From contig CAYRAG010000053.1 of NCBI GenBank assembly GCA_964422185.1, forward strand, positions 1 through 11,601: DNA of 11,601 nucleotides, read 5' to 3'. A program made the translations under genes and the position numbers. The notes beneath the pieces are model-generated. The model was not told the origin of the DNA. It was given only the letters and a program-made list of their open reading frames with translations, and did not search any database. Of the stretch, positions 1 to 6,383 are shown piece after piece; position 1 is the stretch's first letter; every line of letters starts with the position of its first letter. Source of the DNA: CALXCT01 sp964422185 (GTDB taxonomy: Bacteria > Bacillota > Clostridia > Oscillospirales > Oscillospiraceae).

Positions 1-23
1 TTCCGGGGCGGGAGTGGAAGAAC

Positions 24-1400
24 ATGGATTACGATGTGATCATTGTCGGCGCCGGGCCGGGCGGGATTTTTTCCGCCTATGAGCTGTGCCGGAAAGCGCC
101 GGATCTGAGAATTGCCGTGTTTGAGGCGGGGCATCCGCTGCATGAGAGGAAGTGCCCCATTGACGGCGTGCGGGTGAAGACATGCGTCGGGTGCGGGGTG
201 TGCTCCATGATGTCCGGTTTCGGCGGCGCCGGCGCGTTCTCAGATGGCAAGTATAATATCACCAATGAGTTCGGGGGAACCCTCCACGAGTATATCGGGA
301 AGGATCAGGCCTCAGACCTGATGCGGTATGTGGACGGCATCAACCTGGAGTTCGGGGCGGCGGGGACGAAGCTGTACTCCACGGCGGGCACGAAATTGAA
401 GAAGGAGTGTATTCAGCACGGGCTGCATCTGCTGGATGCCTCGGTGCGGCATCTGGGGACGGATATCAACTTCAGAGTCCTGGAGAATCTGTACGCGTTT
501 CTGGCGCCGAAAGTGGATTTTCACTTTGATTCTCCTGTTACGGAAGTATCTGTAAAGGATAATGGCTTTACAATAAAAAGCGGAGATCACGCCTGGGACT
601 GCGCCCGCTGCGTCATCTCCGTGGGGAGAAGCGGCAGCAGATGGATGGAGTCGGTGTGCCGGGATCTGGGTATCGGCACCCGCTCCAACCGGGTGGATCT
701 CGGGGTGCGGGTGGAACTGCCCGCGGAGGTGTTCTCGGACATCACGGACGAGCTCTACGAGAGCAAGATCGTCTACCGGACGCAGAAGTACGGGGACATG
801 GTGCGCACATTCTGCATGAATCCCCGGGGCGAGGTGGTCAGCGAGAATACCAACGGGATCATCACTGTGAACGGGCACAGCTACGAGGATCCGGCCAGGC
901 ACACGGAGAATACGAACTTCGCGCTGCTGGTGGCCAAGCATTTCTCCGAGCCGTTCCACGACTCCAACGGCTACGGCGAGTCCATCGCGAGGCTGAGCAA
1001 TATGCTGGGCGGGGGCGTGCTGCTGCAGCGGTTCGGGGATCTGATCCGCGGCCGGCGCTCCACGCCTAAGCGGATCGGGGAGGGCTTTGTCACCCCCACC
1101 CTGAAGGCGACGCCGGGGGATCTGGGTCTGGTGCTGCCCAAGCGCATTCTGGACGGCATTATCGAGATGATCTACGCCCTGGACAAGATCGCCCCGGGAA
1201 CCGCCAATGACGACACTCTGCTCTACGGGGTGGAGGTGAAGTTCTACAACATGGAGGTGGAGGTGGACGGGAATCTGGAGACCTGCCACCGGGGGTTGTA
1301 CCTGATCGGGGATGGCAGCGGGATTACCCACTCCCTGTCCCACGCGTCCGCCAGCGGCGTGTATGTGGCGCGGAACATCCTGGCGTCTCTCGCACGATGA
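24..1400 (+). CDS. NAD(P)/FAD-dependent dehydrogenase (COG2509-like)
   Basis: A 458-residue flavoprotein of the uncharacterised FAD-dependent dehydrogenase group common in Firmicutes; the physiological substrate is unknown. The N-terminus is a Rossmann dinucleotide fold with GAGPGG at residues 9-14 followed by an acidic FEAG end of strand 2 (about 33-36). Residues 44-60 contain CP followed by a C-x2-C-x2-C cluster (Cys54, Cys57, Cys60), then the family-typical GFGGAGAFSDGK segment. The C-terminal YLIGDGSG (about residue 427 onward) is the second FAD-binding motif. No signal peptide or membrane segment is visible, so it is probably cytosolic. The ATG at 24 follows purine-rich GGAG/GGAAG at about 10-20. 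Its promoter lies outside the window. It converges on the FTR-like gene and shares a terminator with it. The family assignment is firm but the reaction is not; the cysteine cluster might carry an Fe-S centre or redox disulfides. Confidence 0.88.
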   Translation: MDYDVIIVGAGPGGIFSAYELCRKAPDLRIAVFEAGHPLHERKCPIDGVRVKTCVGCGVCSMMSGFGGAGAFSDGKYNITNEFGGTLHEYIGKDQASDLMRYVDGINLEFGAAGTKLYSTAGTKLKKECIQHGLHLLDASVRHLGTDINFRVLENLYAFLAPKVDFHFDSPVTEVSVKDNGFTIKSGDHAWDCARCVISVGRSGSRWMESVCRDLGIGTRSNRVDLGVRVELPAEVFSDITDELYESKIVYRTQKYGDMVRTFCMNPRGEVVSENTNGIITVNGHSYEDPARHTENTNFALLVAKHFSEPFHDSNGYGESIARLSNMLGGGVLLQRFGDLIRGRRSTPKRIGEGFVTPTLKATPGDLGLVLPKRILDGIIEMIYALDKIAPGTANDDTLLYGVEVKFYNMEVEVDGNLETCHRGLYLIGDGSGITHSLSHASASGVYVARNILASLAR

Positions 1401-1410
1401 ACGAAAAATG

Positions 1411-1449
1411 GCCGGTTCCCGGAGACATGTCCGGGAACCGGCTGTTTTT
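1411..1449. terminator. Bidirectional intrinsic terminator between converging genes
   Basis: Perfect 12-bp inverted repeat: GCCGGTTCCCGG (1411-1422), an 8-nt loop, and CCGGGAACCGGC (1431-1442), followed on the plus strand by TGTTTTT (1443-1449). Read on the minus strand, the same stem is followed by CATTTTTC. It can therefore end transcription of the FAD dehydrogenase (stop at 1400) and of the FTR-like gene, whose TAA (1448-1450) touches the plus-strand T-tract. Confidence 0.93.
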
Positions 1450-1657
1450 ACTGCGGGTCGGAGAGACTCTTGTAGTAGAGCATGCAGTGGCAGTACCCCT
1501 CGAAAGTGGGGTCGGCGATCTGCTCGCGAAATTCCCGGCAGACGCATTTCGTGTCCTCGGTACGCTCCGTGCGGCAGGGGCAGTAGCCGCCGGTGCGCGC
1601 AAGGCCGTCCCGAACCATCTTCACGATTTCGGGGTCGGGATTGACGGTAACTGCCAT
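1448..1657 (-). CDS. Small ferredoxin:thioredoxin reductase catalytic-chain-like protein
   Basis: A 69-residue protein with the cysteine pattern of the FTR catalytic (beta) chain: CPC (Cys26, Cys28), CVC (Cys38, Cys40) and CHC (Cys56, Cys58). In characterised FTR these six cysteines form one [4Fe-4S] cluster plus an adjacent redox-active disulfide that reduces thioredoxin. The protein is shorter than plant and cyanobacterial catalytic chains (about 110 residues), and the spacings (x9 and x15) differ from the classical CPC-x16-CPC-x8-CHC. Compact versions like this occur in anaerobic Firmicutes. No variable (alpha) subunit is nearby, so the electron donor and target are unknown. The ATG at 1657 lies 5 nt after the stop of the upstream kinase-like gene, with a GGAATGGGGTGAG purine run before it, implying translational coupling. 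A thiol-disulfide role is inferred from the motifs alone. Confidence 0.82.
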   Translation of the reverse strand: MAVTVNPDPEIVKMVRDGLARTGGYCPCRTERTEDTKCVCREFREQIADPTFEGYCHCMLYYKSLSDPQ

Positions 1658-1662
1658 GGCGC

Positions 1663-2265
1663 TCACCCCATTCCTTTCACGGTGTCCACAATGAGTTTGA
1701 CACACAGGTCGTAGCCCAGCACGCCGCTGTCCAGGGACAGGTGGTAGTTGCCGCACTCGCCCCAGCGCTGGCCGCTGTAGTGGGTGTAGTAGTGGTGCCG
1801 GCTGGCGTCCCGTTTGGCCAGGATGCGCTGGATCTCGTTGGGGTCTTTCACGCCGGTCAGCTCGCTGGCCCGGATGGCGCGGTTGAGCGGGCTGGCGGTG
1901 ATGAAGACATTGAAGCAGTCCATGCCCGCCTGGCGCAGAATCACATCGGCGCAGCGGCCCAGGATGACGCAGGGCTCCTTTTTGGCGAAGTGGATGATGA
2001 TGGCCCGCTGCAGGTCGTGGATGGCGTCGTGGGTGTTGCTGAAGTAGCTGGAGGACAGGGAGGCGATGTTGTTCCAGATGGTGCTGCCCCGGGAGAACTC
2101 CTCGTCCTCGCCCTCCACCATGTCCTGGTCGAAGCCGCTGGCTTTCACGGTCTCCTTGATGATGTCCCTGTCGTAGAAGGGGATGTCCAGCGCCTGCGCC
2201 ACCTGCTGGCCGATGGAGTGGCCGCCGGCGCCGTATTCCCGGCTGATGGTGATGATCTTGTTCAT
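1663..2265 (-). CDS. Cytidylate kinase-like family protein
   Basis: A 200-residue P-loop-kinase-fold protein of the 'cytidylate kinase-like' family widespread in Clostridia. It begins with ITISREYGAGGHSIG at about residues 5-19, the position of the Walker A loop, followed by the family-typical IPFYDRDII (about 28-36). A second conserved block, CVILGRCADVIL, lies at about 99-110. Aligned by eye with true Cmk (GPSGAGKGT), the P-loop lysine is replaced by Gly15 and the next residue is His16, so genuine CMP kinase activity is doubtful. RILAKRDASRHHYY (about 147-160) resembles the arginine/lysine-rich lid of NMP kinases. The ATG at 2265 is preceded by a strong GGAGGAG ribosome-binding site on the minus strand. 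It is the first gene of an operon with the FTR-like gene, with 5 nt between them. The substrate is not known. Confidence 0.82.
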   Translation of the reverse strand: MNKIITISREYGAGGHSIGQQVAQALDIPFYDRDIIKETVKASGFDQDMVEGEDEEFSRGSTIWNNIASLSSSYFSNTHDAIHDLQRAIIIHFAKKEPCVILGRCADVILRQAGMDCFNVFITASPLNRAIRASELTGVKDPNEIQRILAKRDASRHHYYTHYSGQRWGECGNYHLSLDSGVLGYDLCVKLIVDTVKGMG

Positions 2266-2302
2266 GCGGTTCTCCTCCGTTTGTTCCGGTTTTGTGGCCC
2301 CT

Positions 2303-2331
2303 ATTGTACCACGCCCGGCGCCCTCGCGCAA
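2303..2331 (-). promoter_or_regulatory. Promoter of the kinase-like/FTR-like operon
   Basis: On the minus strand, TTGCGC (2331-2326) and TACAAT (2308-2303) are separated by exactly 17 nt, matching a sigma-A promoter. Transcription would start near 2296, about 30 nt before the ATG at 2265. The -35 box forms one arm of the dyad at 2325-2346. Confidence 0.65.
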
Positions 2332-2346
2332 TGCCCCGGTTGCGCG
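2325..2346. promoter_or_regulatory. Inverted repeat over the minus-strand -35 box (candidate operator)
   Basis: Perfect 7-bp inverted repeat: CGCGCAA (2325-2331), an 8-nt spacer, and TTGCGCG (2340-2346). One arm is the -35 element of the minus-strand promoter, so a bound protein would occlude RNA polymerase. The same core recurs as TTGCGCA (2424-2430) in the -35 region of the divergent plus-strand promoter. The protein that would bind it is unknown. Confidence 0.45.
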
Positions 2347-2356
2347 GGATCGTTGT

Positions 2357-2374
2357 GGATTCTGACCAGAATCC
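2357..2374. promoter_or_regulatory. 18-bp palindrome in the divergent region (candidate operator)
   Basis: GGATTCTG (2357-2364), the dinucleotide AC, then CAGAATCC (2367-2374): a perfect 8+8 dyad. It is AT-richer than its surroundings and lies between two divergent promoters. Its centre is about 70 bp upstream of the predicted minus-strand start and about 93 bp upstream of the plus-strand start. Its size and symmetry fit a dimeric transcription-factor site; no known family motif was recognised. Confidence 0.5.
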
Positions 2375-2423
2375 GGCGCCGCGCCGGCCGCGGTTTCGGT
2401 CAAAAGGGCGGGAGGGAAACCGC

Positions 2424-2452
2424 TTGCGCATTCGGGGGCGGTCGGGTATAAT
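2424..2452 (+). promoter_or_regulatory. Promoter of the DUF169 gene
   Basis: TTGCGC (2424-2429) and a perfect TATAAT (2447-2452) are separated by 17 nt. The start would be near 2459, giving a leader of about 50 nt before the ATG at 2512. The -35 sequence is identical to that of the divergent minus-strand promoter. Confidence 0.72.
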
Positions 2453-2511
2453 GCCGGGGGAAGAGGCGCACGGATGGTGCGAAACGGAAATGAGAGAGGG
2501 AGCGGTGCGGA

Positions 2512-3270
2512 ATGTTCGGAGAGAGGGAGCGGGAGATCTTCGCCCGGCTGAAGATGCCTTACGAGGCGGTGGCGGTGCGCTTTTGCCGCAACCGGCCGGA
2601 GGGGTATGCGCAGGCGGAGGGAAAGGACAAACTGTGCGTGTTTCTCCGGCGTGCCCAGGACGGCGCGGATCCGTTCTTCATTACCGTGGACAACGAGGAC
2701 TGCATGGGTAAAGTGGTGCTGGGCATGACGGATCTGGAGACGAATCACGCCTCCGGGCAGGTGGGCTGCGCTATGGGTATGTTCCGCACGCCGGCGGCTA
2801 ACGCCCGGCTGTACTACCAGGCGCCCATGTTCCGCCGGGGGACGGTGAATTATGTGCTGTTCGCGCCGGTGTCCAAATGCGCGTTTCAGCCGGATCTCGT
2901 GGTGTGCGTGGCGGATACGGACAGCGGACAGCTGCTGCTGCGTGCGTCCAGCTACCGCTCCGGGGATCTGTGGGAGTCGAAATGCGCCTGCGTCATGAGC
3001 TGCGCCTGGACTTATGTGTATCCGTATCTCTCCGGCAAGATCAACCACCTGTTTACCGGCATGCACATGGGGCTGCGCCTGGAGGGGCTGTACCCGCCGG
3101 GGCTCCATATCCTGGCCATCCCGTACCAGAAGCTGGACGAGGTGATGGACTCCCTGGAGGAGATGGACTGGAACCCCGTGGGCATGGTGAAAGATGAGCA
3201 CAGCGGTGCAGTCATGGAGGAGATGGATCGGCTCCGGGAGGATATCCGCCGGCCGTTTCCCGTGAACTAG
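2512..3270 (+). CDS. DUF169 family protein (COG2043-like)
   Basis: A 252-residue protein matching the uncharacterised DUF169 family by overall layout. It has a short helical start, then AVAVRF (about 19-24), KLCVFLRRA..G (Cys42), EDCMGKVVLG (Cys64), a glycine/cysteine segment at 82-91 (Cys86), an FAPVSKCAFQPDLVVCV block (about 117-133) and a late CACVMSCAWTYVYPY segment (Cys158, Cys160, Cys164). The conserved cysteines suggest metal, cluster or redox chemistry, but no function is established for the family. No signal peptide or clear membrane helix is seen. The ATG at 2512 follows the purine run AGAGGGAG about 10 nt upstream, and a TATAAT promoter lies 60 nt ahead. It is transcribed divergently from the kinase-like/FTR-like pair and ends 117 nt before purF. 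Family assignment is by motif pattern only. Confidence 0.72.
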   Translation: MFGEREREIFARLKMPYEAVAVRFCRNRPEGYAQAEGKDKLCVFLRRAQDGADPFFITVDNEDCMGKVVLGMTDLETNHASGQVGCAMGMFRTPAANARLYYQAPMFRRGTVNYVLFAPVSKCAFQPDLVVCVADTDSGQLLLRASSYRSGDLWESKCACVMSCAWTYVYPYLSGKINHLFTGMHMGLRLEGLYPPGLHILAIPYQKLDEVMDSLEEMDWNPVGMVKDEHSGAVMEEMDRLREDIRRPFPVN

Positions 3271-3271
3271 G

Positions 3272-3293
3272 GACTGCCCTTTCCGGGGCAGTC
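3272..3293 (+). terminator. Hairpin just after the DUF169 stop codon
   Basis: Perfect 8-bp stem GACTGCCC (3272-3279) and GGGCAGTC (3286-3293) with a 6-nt loop, starting 1 nt after the TAG. No T-tract follows, so it is at best a weak terminator or a 3' mRNA-stabilising structure. Confidence 0.4.
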
Positions 3294-3318
3294 GGGCGGC
3301 CCGGGGGCGGGCACGCGA

Positions 3319-3333
3319 AAACCGGCGCGGTTT
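3319..3333 (+). repeat. Short inverted repeat upstream of purF
   Basis: AAACCG (3319-3324), GCG, CGGTTT (3328-3333), a perfect 6-bp dyad followed by GTT. It could be a weak terminator hairpin continuing from the 3272-3293 structure or an operator for purF. No convincing purF promoter or PurR-type box was found in 3271-3387. Confidence 0.3.
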
Positions 3334-3387
3334 GTTCCAAAGGCGGGATGGATGCGTCCTCAGAGCATAAGAGAGGATGAGTGGAGG

Positions 3388-4776
3388 ATGGCAGTACACG
3401 AGGAGTGCGGCGTCTTCGGGATCTACGACCCGGAGGGAGGCTGCGCCCGAACCGCCTACTACGGCCTGTACGCCCTGCAGCATCGGGGGCAGGAGGCCTG
3501 CGGCATCGCGGCGATCAATGACAGGGAGCAGTCGTTTTATAAGGATGTGGGGCTGGTCAGCGAGGTGTTCAGCCGGGAGATTCTCGACCGGCTCAACGGC
3601 ACCATCGCCGTGGGGCATGTCCGCTACGCCACCACGGGGGCCGGGGAGCGGGAGAATGCCCAGCCCCTGACCATCCGCTATGTGAAGGGCACCCTGGCGG
3701 TGGTGCACAACGGGAATCTGGCGGATGTGGATCAGATCCGCCGGAAGTTTGAGTATCAGGGGGCCATTTTCCACACCAGCAGCGACTCGGAGCTCATCGC
3801 GTACGCCATCGCCCAGGCGCGGCTGCACTGCGGCAGCGTGGAGGAGGCGGTGCGCCGGGCGACGCAGGATTTGCGGGGGGCGTATTCGCTGCTGATCATG
3901 TCGCCCCGGAAGCTCATCGCGGCCCGGGATCCGTGGGGGTTCCGCCCGCTGTGCATGGGCCGGAAAGGGGACGCGGTGCTGTTCGCCAGCGAGTCCTGCG
4001 CCATTGAGGGCGTGGGCGGACAGGTGGAGCGGGAGCTGGATCCCGGGGAGATTGTCGTGGTGGAGGACGGCCAGGTGCGCTCCATCCGGGACAACTGCCG
4101 GGGGCTGTCCCACATGTGTATTTTCGAGTATATCTACTTCGCCCGGCCGGACAGCGTCATCGCCGGGCAGTCGGTGCACGAGGCCCGGGTGCTGGCCGGC
4201 CGGCGGCTGGCCCGGGAGCACCCGGTGGACGCGGATCTGGTGGTGGGCGTGCCGGACTCCGGTCTGGACGCGGCCCGGGGCTACGCCAAGGAGAGCGGCA
4301 TTCCCCTGGGGATGGGCTTTGTGAAAAACCGCTATGTGGGCCGCACCTTTATCACCCCGGATCAGGAGAGCCGGGAGCAGGCGGTGCGCATCAAGCTCTC
4401 CGCCCTCAGCGGCGAGGTGCGGGGCAAACGGGTGGTCATGATCGACGACTCCATTGTCCGGGGCACCACCTGCAGCGCCATTATCAGCCTGCTCCGGGAG
4501 GCGGGGGCCACCGAGGTGCATATGCGGGTGTCCGCGCCGCCGTTTATCGCGCCGTGCTATTTCGGCACGGATATCCCGGACAGAAGCCAGCTCATCGCCT
4601 GCCAGCACACGCCGGAGGAGATCGCGCAGATGGCCGGGGCGGACAGCCTGGGGTATCTCAGCCTGGAGGGGCTGCGCACCATCGCGCCGAACGCCCGGTG
4701 CGGCTTTTGCGACGGCTGCTTCACCGGCCGGTATCCCATTCCGGTGGAGGCGGAAAATGAATTGAGAACCTGCTGA
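3388..4776 (+). CDS. purF: Amidophosphoribosyltransferase (glutamine PRPP amidotransferase)
   Basis: First committed enzyme of purine synthesis: PRPP plus glutamine gives 5-phosphoribosylamine, glutamate and pyrophosphate. 462 residues from the ATG at 3388. The N-terminal class II glutaminase has its nucleophile at Cys7 in ECGVFGIYD, which would be exposed by removal of a 6-residue propeptide. HVRYATTG (Arg79 region) and HNGNL (Asn108) follow. The phosphoribosyltransferase domain carries the PRPP loop VVMIDDSIVRGTT (about 349-361). Cys244, Cys390, Cys441 and Cys444 match the B. subtilis-type [4Fe-4S] ligands. Cys244 to Cys390 is 146 residues, as I recall for B. subtilis 236/382. An additional Cys438 precedes the CDGC. 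An in-frame ATG at 3352 would add 12 residues; 3388 is preferred because it gives the usual short propeptide, though AGG abuts it and GAGAGG lies 11 nt upstream. The following gene is glnA, the source of its glutamine. Confidence 0.96.
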   Translation: MAVHEECGVFGIYDPEGGCARTAYYGLYALQHRGQEACGIAAINDREQSFYKDVGLVSEVFSREILDRLNGTIAVGHVRYATTGAGERENAQPLTIRYVKGTLAVVHNGNLADVDQIRRKFEYQGAIFHTSSDSELIAYAIAQARLHCGSVEEAVRRATQDLRGAYSLLIMSPRKLIAARDPWGFRPLCMGRKGDAVLFASESCAIEGVGGQVERELDPGEIVVVEDGQVRSIRDNCRGLSHMCIFEYIYFARPDSVIAGQSVHEARVLAGRRLAREHPVDADLVVGVPDSGLDAARGYAKESGIPLGMGFVKNRYVGRTFITPDQESREQAVRIKLSALSGEVRGKRVVMIDDSIVRGTTCSAIISLLREAGATEVHMRVSAPPFIAPCYFGTDIPDRSQLIACQHTPEEIAQMAGADSLGYLSLEGLRTIAPNARCGFCDGCFTGRYPIPVEAENELRTC

Positions 4777-4827
4777 AGTTGCAGAATAACCCGGCACGGC
4801 CCGGGGGAACCGGGGAAATTTGCAACT
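4777..4827 (+). repeat. Long-range hairpin directly after purF
   Basis: AGTTGCA (4777-4783, immediately after the TGA) pairs perfectly with TGCAACT (4821-4827), extendable by a G-U and an A-U pair. Inside, CCCGG (about 4790-4794) can pair with CCGGG (4810-4814). An A-rich rather than T-rich stretch follows, so it is not a canonical terminator. It may mark the purF 3' end or insulate the glnA promoter. Confidence 0.4.
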
Positions 4828-4830
4828 ATC

Positions 4831-4883
4831 AGAAAAAAACTTTCAAAAAATTCTTGACAGAGTACCCCGGGAGCCTATATACT
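4831..4883 (+). promoter_or_regulatory. glnA promoter with A/T-rich UP element
   Basis: A perfect TTGACA (4854-4859) is followed after 18 nt by TATACT (4878-4883); TATATA at 4876 gives a 16-nt alternative. The 23 bases upstream (4831-4853) are A/T-rich with A- and T-runs, the look of an UP element and in sharp contrast to the GC-rich surroundings. Transcription would start near 4890, leaving a leader of about 95 nt before the glnA ATG. This is the strongest promoter in the window. Confidence 0.85.
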
Positions 4884-4894
4884 GATACGCAGCA

Positions 4895-4939
4895 GGACGA
4901 GGAGGTCCCGGGCCGGATGGGCGGGACTGCCTCGTTTTT
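4895..4939 (+). terminator. Attenuator in the glnA leader, with a competing hexaloop hairpin
   Basis: CGAGG (4898-4902) pairs with CCTCG (4930-4934), and GTCCCG (4905-4910) pairs with CGGGAC (4922-4927). One A-G mismatch and one G-U pair separate the two stems, and TTTTT follows (4935-4939). It lies between the glnA promoter and start codon, so it would stop most transcripts before the gene. A smaller hairpin, GGAC (4895-4898), 6-nt loop GAGGAG, GTCC (4905-4908), uses the same 5' arm and excludes the terminator. This is the geometry of antitermination control. The ANTAR protein encoded just downstream of glnA is the obvious candidate factor; that link is inference. Confidence 0.7.
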
Positions 4940-4984
4940 CCATACCCGGGGGCCTCAACAATCTAAGAAAGGGGAAAACCAGTC

Positions 4985-6316
4985 ATGGCTTACACAAAGG
5001 AAGACATTATCCGCATCGTCAGGGAGGAGGACATCAAGTTCATCCGCATGCAGTTCACCGATATCTTCGGTCAGCTGAAGAATGTGGCCATCACGGCCTC
5101 CCAGATCGAGAAGGCGCTGAACAACCAGATCATGCTGGACGGCTCCTCCATTGAGGGCTTTGTCCGCATCAACGAGTCAGACCAGTACCTCTATCCGGAC
5201 CTCAACAGCTTTGTGATCTTCCCGTGGCGGCCGCAGCACGGCAAGGTGGCGCGTCTGATCTGCGATATCCACAATCCGGACGGCTCTCCTTTCGTGGGCG
5301 ATCCCCGGGGTGTGCTGGAGCGTGCGCTGCAGAAGGCGAAGGCCATGGGCTTTGACGCCTTTAATGTGGGCCCGGAGGCGGAGTTCTTCCTGTTCAAGAC
5401 GGACGAGGAGGGCAAGCCCACCACCAAGACCAACGACGAGGCCGGCTACTTTGACCTGGGCCCGCTGGATCACGGCGAGTCCACCCGCCGGGAGATCTGC
5501 CTGGCGCTGGAGGACATGGGCTATGAGATCGAGGCCAGCCACCACGAGGTGGCCGCGGGCCAGCACGAGATCGACTTCAAGTACGCCTCCGCCCTGGACT
5601 GCGCGGACAAGATCATGACTTTCAAGCTGGCGGTGAAGACCATCGCCCAGCGCAACGGCCTGCACGCCACTTTCATGCCCAAGCCCATCTTCGGCATCAA
5701 CGGCTCCGGCATGCATACGAATATGTCCCTGTTCAAGGACGGCAAGAACGCGTTCTACGATCCGGACGGCGATCTGGGCCTGTCCAAGATCGCGTACAAC
5801 TTCATCGCGGGCCTGCTGCACCATGTGAAGGGCATGTGCGCCATCACCAACCCGCTGGTCAACTCCTACAAGCGCCTGGTGCCCGGCTATGAGGCGCCCT
5901 GCTATCTGGCCTGGTCCGCCTCCAACCGCTCGGCGCTCATCCGCATCCCCGCCGCCCGGGGCCAGTCCACCCGCGTGGAGCTGCGCAACCCGGATCCGTG
6001 CTGCAACCCGTATCTGTCCCTGGCCGTCTGCCTCACCGCCGGCCTGGACGGCATTGAGAAGGACATGACCCCGCCGCCGGAGATCACGGAGAATATCTTC
6101 GCCATGGACGAGGCCTCCCGGAAAGAGAAGGGCATCGACAGCCTGCCCGGCACCCTGGCGGACGCCATCGACATGATGAAGGCGGACAGCGTGGTCATGG
6201 ACACCCTGGGCGAGCATGTGGCCGCCAACTACATCGCCGGCAAGCAGGCGGAGTGGGACGAGTACCGCACCCGCGTGTCCAGCTGGGAGCGCGACCGCTA
6301 TATCATCACTTATTAA
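4985..6316 (+). CDS. glnA: Glutamine synthetase, type I
   Basis: Catalyses ATP-dependent formation of glutamine from glutamate and ammonium, the entry step of GS/GOGAT ammonium assimilation; cytosolic dodecamer in the family. 443 residues, close to the B. subtilis enzyme. Visible motifs in order: LDGSSIEGFVRI (about 51-62, with Arg61 at the position tied to glutamine feedback in Bacillus), the metal-site block GPEAEFFLF, AAGQHEIDF, NGSGMHTNMSLF (ATP/glutamate site), NPLVNSYKRLVPGYEAP (Glu303 on the active-site flap), RIPAARGQSTRVELRNPDP, and the C-terminus SWERDRYIITY typical of Gram-positive GSI-alpha. No adenylylation is expected for this subtype. The ATG follows AAAGGGG with about 10-nt spacing. 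Expression is likely controlled at the strong 4854-4883 promoter and by the leader attenuator. An ANTAR regulator gene follows after 87 nt. Confidence 0.97.
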   Translation: MAYTKEDIIRIVREEDIKFIRMQFTDIFGQLKNVAITASQIEKALNNQIMLDGSSIEGFVRINESDQYLYPDLNSFVIFPWRPQHGKVARLICDIHNPDGSPFVGDPRGVLERALQKAKAMGFDAFNVGPEAEFFLFKTDEEGKPTTKTNDEAGYFDLGPLDHGESTRREICLALEDMGYEIEASHHEVAAGQHEIDFKYASALDCADKIMTFKLAVKTIAQRNGLHATFMPKPIFGINGSGMHTNMSLFKDGKNAFYDPDGDLGLSKIAYNFIAGLLHHVKGMCAITNPLVNSYKRLVPGYEAPCYLAWSASNRSALIRIPAARGQSTRVELRNPDPCCNPYLSLAVCLTAGLDGIEKDMTPPPEITENIFAMDEASRKEKGIDSLPGTLADAIDMMKADSVVMDTLGEHVAANYIAGKQAEWDEYRTRVSSWERDRYIITY

Positions 6317-6326
6317 GATTCCCTGC

Positions 6327-6383
6327 CGGCGGGGGAGAGGTCGCCCGCTGAAATTGGGACAGCTCCGGATCGGAGCGGATCCC
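6327..6383 (+). repeat. Two hairpins between glnA and the ANTAR gene
   Basis: The first stem is CGGCGGG (6327-6333) with CCCGCTG (6344-6350), including one G-U pair. The second is GCTCCG (6362-6367), GAT, CGGAGC (6371-6376), flanked by an outer GGGA/TCCC pairing (6356-6359 with 6380-6383). No T-tract follows either. They are more likely RNA-stability or processing structures setting the glnA-to-regulator ratio than terminators. No promoter is evident here, so the regulator is probably co-transcribed with glnA. Confidence 0.45.

Noticed and set aside
1741..2451. A 236-codon plus-strand frame opposite the kinase-like gene
   Set aside because: Antisense shadow rich in Ala, Gly and Val that runs through both divergent promoters; no ribosome-binding site.
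3271..3387. Purine riboswitch or PurR box upstream of purF
   Set aside because: No three-way-junction core and no paired PurR-type sites could be recognised; only small GC-rich hairpins are present.
1663..4797. A 1044-codon open frame on the minus strand running across purF, the DUF169 gene and the kinase-like gene
   Set aside because: Only its last 200 codons (2265-1663) resemble a protein family and have a ribosome-binding site. The rest is antisense to well-recognised genes and arises from the GC-rich third positions.
4779..5078. Short frame over the glnA leader, possible leader peptide (ATG at 4917)
   Set aside because: It has no stop before the glnA start, no run of regulatory codons and no good ribosome-binding site, so a translation-type attenuator is not supported.
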